A stretch of DNA of 33,013 nt, taken from contig CP070648.1 in the NCBI GenBank assembly GCA_020354555.1, forward strand, positions 1,019,183-1,052,195. The letters run 5' to 3'. Below, in pieces: positions 16,348-22,528 of this stretch. The stretch is from Armatimonadota bacterium. Its GTDB lineage: Bacteria > Armatimonadota > Hebobacteria > GCA-020354555 > CP070648. The position numbers and the translations under genes are program-made. Position 1 is the first letter of the stretch; every line of letters starts with the position of its first letter. A model generated the notes under the pieces. It did not search any database and was not told where the DNA came from. It saw nothing but the letters and a program-made list of their open reading frames with translations.

Positions 16348-17187
16348 GTGACGCCCTACTTGCCGGTTTACGACGTCGAGTACTTGCAGGATGTGGAGTA
16401 TTCGCTGCGCGCGCTGGCGAGCGTGGTCAAGGTGCACCGGCGCATGGCGATACCGGCGACATTGTGCATCTGCGGGCAGCTATTGGATCGCGCGGGGCCG
16501 CGCTACGCGGAGCTGCTGCGCGATGACCTGTTCGACATTCACTCGCACACCTACACGCACATGCGGCTCAAGCGCAGCAATGACTGCGAGCCCCCGGTTG
16601 ACCTGGCACGGGCGCGCGATGAGCTGGAGCGAACCGCGGCGCTGCTCGAGAAGCATCTCGGCGTCACCAATCCCGGACTGCGCACGCCGGGAGGGTTCTA
16701 CCGAGGCCTGCGCGGGGCGACGGATCTGCTCGCCCTGCTCGACGAACTGGGTGTTCCCTTCGTCAGCTCCGACGCGCGCGGGCCGATGGAGACGATCCCG
16801 TCGCCGCTGACCGAGCCGTATTGGTACGACGAGGACGGCTTCCCGGGCCTGCTGGAGCTGCCTGCGCAGGACTGGCACGAGAACGTGCTGAAGGGGCACA
16901 GCCCGGTGCCGTGCACGTGGCCGCCAATCCTGCCGTGGGGCTACCCGAGCCAGGCGCCGAAAACGCCTGAGGAGGAATTCGAGGTGTACCGAAAGTCGCT
17001 CCACGGCGTGGTCGAGATGGACCTGACGTACTATTCCCCGCCGATGCACCCGTGGTCGGTCTATCGCTTCAACCCCGAGGCGCGCACGGTCGAGTTGATC
17101 CTGGAAGAAGTGGGGCGGCTCGGCATGCCCGTCACCACGTTCAGCGCCGTGCAGCGGGAACTGCGCGCCCGACGCGAGGGGACATGA
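16348..17187 (+). CDS. Polysaccharide deacetylase-family (NodB-homology) protein
   Basis: A 279-residue protein that starts at GTG 16348, with GGAGG 7 nt upstream inside the end of the aminotransferase gene. Motifs of the NodB-type TIM-barrel metalloenzymes are present: an early Asp in VYDVEY (D9), the metal-binding H67-T-Y-T-H71 in DIHSHTYTHMRL, and a later Arg/Pro segment LRTPGGFYRG. No signal peptide is seen, so it may act on a cytoplasmic or lipid-linked sugar rather than on wall polymer. Its stop overlaps the pyruvate kinase start (ATGA), showing a tightly packed operon. The pairing with a sugar aminotransferase suggests amino-sugar biosynthesis or modification, for example N-deacetylation of an acetamido sugar. 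This is inference from adjacency. Confidence 0.88.
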   Translation: MTPYLPVYDVEYLQDVEYSLRALASVVKVHRRMAIPATLCICGQLLDRAGPRYAELLRDDLFDIHSHTYTHMRLKRSNDCEPPVDLARARDELERTAALLEKHLGVTNPGLRTPGGFYRGLRGATDLLALLDELGVPFVSSDARGPMETIPSPLTEPYWYDEDGFPGLLELPAQDWHENVLKGHSPVPCTWPPILPWGYPSQAPKTPEEEFEVYRKSLHGVVEMDLTYYSPPMHPWSVYRFNPEARTVELILEEVGRLGMPVTTFSAVQRELRARREGT

Positions 17188-18605
17188 TGAGAAGAACCCG
17201 GATCGTGTGCACCCTGGGCCCGGCGACGAGTTCCCTTCGTGTCCAGCGGGCGCTCATCAAAGCGGGCATGAACGTCGCGCGCCTGAATTTCTCCCACGGC
17301 ACGCACGACGAGCACGCGCACTACATCGCGTCCATCCGCCAATTGTCGGAGGAGTTGGGGCAGCCCATCGGCATCATGCAGGACCTCAGCGGCCCGAAGC
17401 TGCGAGTCGGGGAGTTCGCCGACGGACAGGCGCACCTGCGGCGCGGGCAGACGTTCACGCTGACGTCCAGGAAAGCCGCGGGCGATGGCGAGCGCGTCTC
17501 TCTCACCTTCCCCGATCTCGCGCATTACGTCCGCAAAGGCGAACGGATCATGCTGGCGGACGGCGCCCTGGAACTGCGGGTGCAGCGGGTGAGCCGCGGC
17601 GATATCGTCTGCCGCGTGGCCAACAGCGGCGTACTGGGGTCGCATCAGGGCCTCAACGTGCCCGATACCGAGCTACCGATCCCGGCGGTCACTGACAAGG
17701 ATTTGGATGACCTCGACTTCGGCATCGAGCACGGGGTGGATTGGGTGGCGATGTCGTTCGTGCGGTCGGGCGACGACCTGGCGCCGCTGCGGCGGCGAAT
17801 GCGAAAGCGTAAGTGTTCGATTCCCATCATCGCCAAGATCGAAAAGCACGAGGCGGTGGACGCGCTGGACGAGATTCTGGAGGCGGCGGATGGATTGATG
17901 GTGGCGCGCGGCGACCTCGGGGTGGAGATGCCGCTCGACCGGGTGCCGGGAATCCAGAAGGAGATCATCCGCAAGTGCAACGTGACGGGCACGCCTGTGA
18001 TAACCGCGACGCAGATGCTGCAGTCCATGATGGATAGCCCGCGCCCGACGCGCGCGGAAGTGACCGACATCGCCAACGCGATTCTCGACGGCAGCGACGC
18101 GGTGATGCTGTCGGGCGAGACGGCCGTCGGCAAGTACCCCGTGCGAGCGGCGAGGATGATGGCGCGCGTGGCGCGAGAGGCGGAGGAACTGCTCGATTTC
18201 GAGGCGATCCGGCGCGAGAAGACGCTCGTCGTGTCGCATAATCCGACGGACGCGATCAGCGAATCGTGCGTGGCGATGGCTCACGATCTCGACGCGAAGG
18301 CGATCATCTGCTCGACGAGTTCGGGGTACACGGCGCGGATGATCTCGAAAAACCGGCCGCGCACGCCGATTATCGCGGTGACGCCGTACAACGAGACGTA
18401 TCAGCGGCTGAGCCTGGTGTGGGGCGTAAATCCTCTGCTGGTCGAGGGCAGCAGTGACACGGACGAGATGCTGGCGCGGGCGCAGGCGGCTGCAAAGGCG
18501 CACGGGTACGTGAAGGACGGCGACCTGGTGGTGATCAGCGCGGGGGTGCCGGTTGGTGTGCCCGGGCACACCAACCTGATCAAAGTGCAGGTGGTCGGGG
18601 AATGA
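17184..18605 (+). CDS. pyk: Pyruvate kinase
   Basis: A 473-residue enzyme making pyruvate and ATP from phosphoenolpyruvate. Motifs: RTRIVCTLGPATSS, MNVARLNFSHG, QDLSGPKLRVGEF, the signature IAKIEKHEAVDALDEIL followed by DGLMVARGDLGVE, TATQMLQSM, and SDAVMLSGETAVGKYP. The three usual domains (A, B, C) are present, and there is no extra C-terminal PEP-utiliser-like domain as found in Bacillus-type enzymes. Two ATG codons stand in tandem (17184 and 17187) after GAGGGG; the first overlaps the deacetylase stop by 4 nt. It is translated from the same unit as the aminotransferase and deacetylase, downstream of enolase, so the last two steps of glycolysis are clustered. Confidence 0.97.
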   Translation: MMRRTRIVCTLGPATSSLRVQRALIKAGMNVARLNFSHGTHDEHAHYIASIRQLSEELGQPIGIMQDLSGPKLRVGEFADGQAHLRRGQTFTLTSRKAAGDGERVSLTFPDLAHYVRKGERIMLADGALELRVQRVSRGDIVCRVANSGVLGSHQGLNVPDTELPIPAVTDKDLDDLDFGIEHGVDWVAMSFVRSGDDLAPLRRRMRKRKCSIPIIAKIEKHEAVDALDEILEAADGLMVARGDLGVEMPLDRVPGIQKEIIRKCNVTGTPVITATQMLQSMMDSPRPTRAEVTDIANAILDGSDAVMLSGETAVGKYPVRAARMMARVAREAEELLDFEAIRREKTLVVSHNPTDAISESCVAMAHDLDAKAIICSTSSGYTARMISKNRPRTPIIAVTPYNETYQRLSLVWGVNPLLVEGSSDTDEMLARAQAAAKAHGYVKDGDLVVISAGVPVGVPGHTNLIKVQVVGE

Positions 18606-18640
18606 GCCGGCACGGCGAAGGCGCCCAGGGGACGTATCCA

Positions 18641-18646
18641 TATAAT
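18641..18646 (+). promoter_or_regulatory. Candidate -10 box before the ftsB-like gene
   Basis: TATAAT in the 124-nt gap after pyk. There is no clear -35 at 17 nt. The implied leader is about 75 nt. Confidence 0.4.
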
Positions 18647-18729
18647 GGGTGAAGGTTAAAGGAAGGGCGCGGCGGTCGTCGAATGCATAGCGCAACGGCG
18701 AGGCTCGCTGGGGATCCGCAGGAGCGGAT

Positions 18730-19170
18730 GTGAGGGCTCTGGCCGTCAAGCTGGTAAGGATGCTGGTCGCGGGCGCGGCCACCGGAATCGCCGGGATTGT
18801 GGTCATCTACTTCTGCTGGCGATTCCTCTGCCCCTATGCCGAGGAATGGCGGACGAGGGTTGAGGTGGCGCAACTCGAACGGCAGGTCCAAGATCTGCGT
18901 CAGGAGCATCAACGGCTCCAGCAGCAAGCGAAGCTGCTGTCCACTCCAGAGGGCGTCAAGGTCGAGGCGCGCCGACTGGGCTTGCTTAAGCCCGGCGAGA
19001 GATCGCTGCGCTTCATGACCCGCCCCGAGCCGCGCCAGACACCAGCTGAGACCGAACCACCGCCCGCCGGGGCCATCGCGCGCATCCGAACCTGGGGGCG
19101 TGCCCTGTTCGGGCGACCGGATCAGCCGGTTCCGACAGACGCGGATGCCGCGCCGAAGCCAGAGGACTGA
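18730..19170 (+). CDS. FtsB/DivIC-like septum formation initiator
   Basis: A 146-residue bitopic membrane protein. A short N-terminus is followed by one transmembrane helix (about 10-33), a Gln/Glu/Arg-rich coiled coil (about 42-72, VAQLERQVQDLRQEHQRLQQQAK split into heptads), and the family-typical end STPEGVKVEARRLGLLKPGE, as in the FtsB/DivIC/FtsL group that assembles with FtsQ and FtsL at the division site. The last 45 residues are a Pro-rich polar tail, longer than in E. coli FtsB. The start is GTG at 18730, with AGGAG 5 nt upstream. In proteobacteria ftsB commonly follows eno; here it lies in the same cluster, three genes downstream. Confidence 0.85.
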   Translation: MRALAVKLVRMLVAGAATGIAGIVVIYFCWRFLCPYAEEWRTRVEVAQLERQVQDLRQEHQRLQQQAKLLSTPEGVKVEARRLGLLKPGERSLRFMTRPEPRQTPAETEPPPAGAIARIRTWGRALFGRPDQPVPTDADAAPKPED

Positions 19171-19218
19171 TACGCCGATCCTGCCGCGCACCCCGCGTCA
19201 GCCCGCCGGGCACCGCAA

Positions 19219-19863
19219 ATGGACGACCTGACCGAAGCGCGCCAGCGCATGGTGGCGACTCAGCTCCGCGGGCGCGGCATCTCCGACGAGCGCGTGCTCG
19301 AAGCGATGAGCGGAGTGCCGCGTCATCGCTTCGTCCCCAGCGGCGGACGCTTCGCCTACGACGACAGCCCCCAACCCATCGGCGAGGGGCAGACCATTTC
19401 CCAGCCCTACATGGTCGCGGTCATGACCGAGGCGCTGGGGCTGACCGGGGACGAGAAGGTGCTCGAGATCGGGGCCGGCTCCGGCTATCAGGCAGCGGTG
19501 CTGGCCGAGCTGTGCCGTCAGGTGTACTCCATCGAACGCATCCCAGGGTTGGCCGAGCGCGCGAAGCGCGTGCTCGCGGAACTCGGCTACCATAACGTCG
19601 AGGTCGTCATGGGCGACGGCACTCGTGGCGTGCCGGAGCATGCTCCCTACGACGGCATCATCGTCACCGCAGCAACGCCGAGCTTGCCGCCGCCGTGGGC
19701 GGAGCAGCTCGCGGAAGGCGGGCGCATCGTCGCGCCGGTCGGTGACCGCTGGTCGCAGACTCTCATTATCGCCACCAAGGAACACGGCCACCTGAAGCAG
19801 CACAGCGGCTGCGGGTGCGTGTTCGTCCCGCTGATCGGGGAATACGGGTTTCCGGGAGACTAG
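19219..19863 (+). CDS. pcm: Protein-L-isoaspartate O-methyltransferase
   Basis: A 214-residue SAM methyltransferase that starts repair of isoaspartyl residues in aged proteins. Visible: the N-terminal helix block RQRMVATQLRGRGISDERVL, the PRHRFVP segment, GEGQTISQPYMVAVMTEAL (the diagnostic substrate-binding motif), the SAM motif VLEIGAGSGYQAAVLA, YSIERIPGLAE (acidic ribose contact), YDGIIVTAATPSLPPPW, and GGRIVAPVG. The length is normal for the family. It is 48 nt downstream of the FtsB-like gene and 3 nt upstream of a Gfo/Idh oxidoreductase gene, so it is probably transcribed with both. Confidence 0.95.
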   Translation: MDDLTEARQRMVATQLRGRGISDERVLEAMSGVPRHRFVPSGGRFAYDDSPQPIGEGQTISQPYMVAVMTEALGLTGDEKVLEIGAGSGYQAAVLAELCRQVYSIERIPGLAERAKRVLAELGYHNVEVVMGDGTRGVPEHAPYDGIIVTAATPSLPPPWAEQLAEGGRIVAPVGDRWSQTLIIATKEHGHLKQHSGCGCVFVPLIGEYGFPGD

Positions 19864-19866
19864 CGG

Positions 19867-20751
19867 ATGATACGTGTTGGCATCGCAACCGGTGCCGGGC
19901 TCGCGCACGGGCCGTCGTTCGCCAGCATCATCAACGGCGGGCCGGGTGCCCCGCCGGAGGACATGCGTGCCGACTTTGCGGAGGTGCGCGTCGTCGCGGT
20001 ATGGGACAAGGAGCCCGGCGTCGCCGAGAAGCTCGCGGCGGACTACGGCATCGAGCGCGTTGCGGCATCGCCGGCGGAACTGGCCGATATCGTTGACGCG
20101 GTGCTCGTGCTCGACGACGGCACGATGGAGCACCAGCGCCAGGCGCCCCTGTTTCTCGAACGCGGCATGCCGACGTTTGTGGATAAGCCGCTCAGCCCGG
20201 ATCCCCGGGAAGCGGCACAGCTCGTGGGACTCGCCGAGGAACACGGCACGCCATTCATGTCGTGCTCGTCGCTGCGCTTCACGCGGGAACAGGCGGAGGC
20301 GCAGCCTCGGCTCGACGAGATCAAGCCTTTCCTGGCGGCATGTGCGGTGGGGCCGCACGATCTGATCTACTACGGCATCCACCCCTGCGAGCTGCTTCAG
20401 GCGGTCATCGGGTCCGGCGTGGTGGCGGTCCAGAACGTCGGCGAGGAGGGCCGCCACATCGTTCGGTTGTTCTACGATGATGACCGCTCCGCCGTGCTCC
20501 AGGTTTTCGATGATATCGGCTACGTGTTCCACCTCAGCGTGTACGGCAAAGGGGGGTGGGTGAGCTTCCCGGTGGCGGACGGCCACTACTTCTACACCGA
20601 GACGATGCGGCGGTTCGTCGGCATGTGCCGGGGCGGCGAGCCGCCGATCGCTCCGCAGGACACGCTGGAGATCATCCGGACGCTGTGGTGCGCGCGGAAG
20701 TCGGTGCAGGAGGGCGGGCGCGTCGTGCGACTGGATGAGGCGAGCGGCTAG
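19867..20751 (+). CDS. Gfo/Idh/MocA-family oxidoreductase (short form)
   Basis: A 294-residue protein with an N-terminal NAD(P)-binding Rossmann fold and the family motif PTFVDKPLSPD (the E/D-K-P lysine). It is shorter than the usual 330-390 residues, and its nucleotide-binding turn is atypical: GIATGAGLAHGPSFASIING rather than the compact GxGxxG. The middle has AVGPHDLIYYGIHPCELLQAVIG, where the His-containing segment corresponds to the catalytic region in relatives, followed by a beta-rich C-terminal part. The sugar substrate is unknown. It lies 3 nt after pcm and 5 nt before the metallophosphoesterase gene, so it belongs to one transcription unit with the second Gfo/Idh gene downstream. 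Confidence 0.88.
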   Translation: MIRVGIATGAGLAHGPSFASIINGGPGAPPEDMRADFAEVRVVAVWDKEPGVAEKLAADYGIERVAASPAELADIVDAVLVLDDGTMEHQRQAPLFLERGMPTFVDKPLSPDPREAAQLVGLAEEHGTPFMSCSSLRFTREQAEAQPRLDEIKPFLAACAVGPHDLIYYGIHPCELLQAVIGSGVVAVQNVGEEGRHIVRLFYDDDRSAVLQVFDDIGYVFHLSVYGKGGWVSFPVADGHYFYTETMRRFVGMCRGGEPPIAPQDTLEIIRTLWCARKSVQEGGRVVRLDEASG

Positions 20752-20756
20752 GTGGC

Positions 20757-21461
20757 ATGAGAATCCTCGCATTTTCGGACATGCACGGGGACGTGCGGGC
20801 TGTTGCCGCCGCCGCTTCGGAACTGGCCGCCGCGGATCTGGTGCTGCTGGCGGGGGACATCACGCATTTCGGCGGACGGCGTGCGGCGGCGGAGTTGATC
20901 GGCGAACTGCGCAAGCACAATCAGCGCGTGCTGGCAGTTGCCGGTAACTGCGACACGCCCGAGGCCGCAACTTACCTGGCTGACGAAGGCATCAGCGTCC
21001 ATCGGCGGCACGTCATCGTCGGCGGTCTCGCGGTCGCGGGCGTCGGCGGCTCCCTCCCCTGCCCCGGCCGGACGCCGAACGAGATCAGCGAGAGCGACTT
21101 CGCGCGATACTTAGGCGAAGCGGTCGCGGGTGTCGCGGCTGCGACGCCTTTGGTGCTCCTGCTTCACCAGCCGCCGTTCGGCGCGGCCATAGATCGTTCT
21201 CATTCCGGCGATCACGTCGGGAGCCACGCCGTGCGCACGTTCGTCGAGGACCGCCGGCCGCTGCTGTGCATCGCCGGGCACATCCACGAGGCGCGCGGGC
21301 AGGACCGCATCGGCGACAGCGCGGTCGTCAACCCGGGGATGCTGCGGGCCGGATACTATGCATCCGTCGCGGTCAGCGACGGGGCCGATGAACCGGAAAC
21401 AGACGCGGGGCAGCCCACAGCGCGGCCTACCTGCGTTGTCGAACTGAAGGAGACAGCGTAA
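20757..21461 (+). CDS. Calcineurin-like metallophosphoesterase
   Basis: A 234-residue protein with all metal-binding signatures of the family: SDMHGD (7-12, D-x-H), AGDITHFGG (GD), AGNCDTPEA (GN(H/C)D, here GNCD as in the YfcE/archaeal-type group), LLLHQPPFGA (H) and IAGHIHEARG (GHxH). The C-terminal VNPGMLRAGYYASV is also seen in relatives. Members hydrolyse phosphodiesters or phosphomonoesters; the substrate is not evident. No signal peptide is seen. It sits between two Gfo/Idh genes, with 5 nt before it and a one-base TAATG overlap after it, so translation of the three is probably coupled. A polar tail of about 20 residues precedes the last conserved segment. Confidence 0.92.
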   Translation: MRILAFSDMHGDVRAVAAAASELAAADLVLLAGDITHFGGRRAAAELIGELRKHNQRVLAVAGNCDTPEAATYLADEGISVHRRHVIVGGLAVAGVGGSLPCPGRTPNEISESDFARYLGEAVAGVAAATPLVLLLHQPPFGAAIDRSHSGDHVGSHAVRTFVEDRRPLLCIAGHIHEARGQDRIGDSAVVNPGMLRAGYYASVAVSDGADEPETDAGQPTARPTCVVELKETA

Positions 21462-22507
21462 TGGCATCGGAGAAGGCGCAAGCGCGCGTGGCGTTTATCG
21501 GCTGCGGCGGGCACGCGACCAGGTCGCTGCTGCCGTGCGTGCACGAGATACCGGAGATGGATCTGGTCGCCACGTGTGACCTGAAGGCGGAGCTTGCCGA
21601 GGACCGCGCGCGGAGGTTCGGGGCGCGGACGTGGTACACGGACTTCCATCGCATGCTCGACGAGCAGCGACCCGACGGGGTGGTGATCTGCGGCGTACCG
21701 CAAATGCACTACGAGCTGGGCCTCGCATGTCTGCGCGCGGGTTTCCCGATCTTCGTGGAGAAGCCGCCGGCGATGGACGCGGCATGCGCGCAGGAGATGG
21801 CGGACGCGGCAGCGCAGGCGGATCTGTTCGGCATGGTAGCGTTCATGAAGCGCCACGCCGCTGCGTACCTCATGGCGCGGGACATCGTCAGCCGGCCCGA
21901 GTTCGGCGGGGTCAATATCGTCGAGGCGCGCTTCGGGCAGGGCCCATATCCCCAGATCTGGGGCATCGAATCCGCGGCGCGCAGCTTTCTCGTCGGCCAG
22001 GTGGTGCACATCTTCGACCTGGTGCGGATGTTCGGCGGCGATGTCGCGGAAGTCCACGCGCGCTATGTCGAGAAAACGCCCAACCACTTCGGCTACGTGG
22101 CCGACCTCCAGTTCGCGAATGGCGCTATCGGTCTGGTCAACCTCAACGGCCTCGAGAATCGCGCGGCCTTCCGCGATTTCACCGAGCGCTTGGCGATCTC
22201 GGGGCACGAGAATTACGTCCAAGTGGATGACATGCTCTCGGTTCACTTCCAGGCCGCCGAGGACTGGTTCGTGCCGCCGCCCGGCTTCCACGTCGGCAAG
22301 CAGAGCCACCACTTCCAGCCGACCGGCCCTGGCGCTCCGTCCATGAGCTGGTTGCTGGGGTATGTTGGGGAACTCAGGGCATTCGCCGTCAGCCTGCTCA
22401 CGCGCGAACCCGCGCGCGCCGACCTGACGGATGGCGCCAAGGCGCTCAAGGTCGGCGAGGCGGTGTGGCGAAGTATTCAGGAGGGGCGCGCCGTCGCCCT
22501 CGATTAA
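21461..22507 (+). CDS. Gfo/Idh/MocA-family oxidoreductase
   Basis: A 348-residue protein of standard length. The Rossmann fold starts RVAFIGCGGHATRSLLP, with VATCDLKAELAEDRARRFG as the next strand/helix; the family motif is FPIFVEKPPAMDAACA (E-K-P), and the catalytic-region segment QVVHIFDLVRMFGGD has a His where relatives place it. A beta-sheet C-terminal domain follows. The probable chemistry is NAD(P)-dependent oxidation or reduction at a sugar or polyol hydroxyl; the substrate is unknown. Its ATG overlaps the metallophosphoesterase stop by one base, and the large secreted protein follows after 21 nt, suggesting that the set is co-expressed. Confidence 0.94.
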   Translation: MASEKAQARVAFIGCGGHATRSLLPCVHEIPEMDLVATCDLKAELAEDRARRFGARTWYTDFHRMLDEQRPDGVVICGVPQMHYELGLACLRAGFPIFVEKPPAMDAACAQEMADAAAQADLFGMVAFMKRHAAAYLMARDIVSRPEFGGVNIVEARFGQGPYPQIWGIESAARSFLVGQVVHIFDLVRMFGGDVAEVHARYVEKTPNHFGYVADLQFANGAIGLVNLNGLENRAAFRDFTERLAISGHENYVQVDDMLSVHFQAAEDWFVPPPGFHVGKQSHHFQPTGPGAPSMSWLLGYVGELRAFAVSLLTREPARADLTDGAKALKVGEAVWRSIQEGRAVALD

Positions 22508-22528
22508 CCTTACGAGGACTACGGAGCA

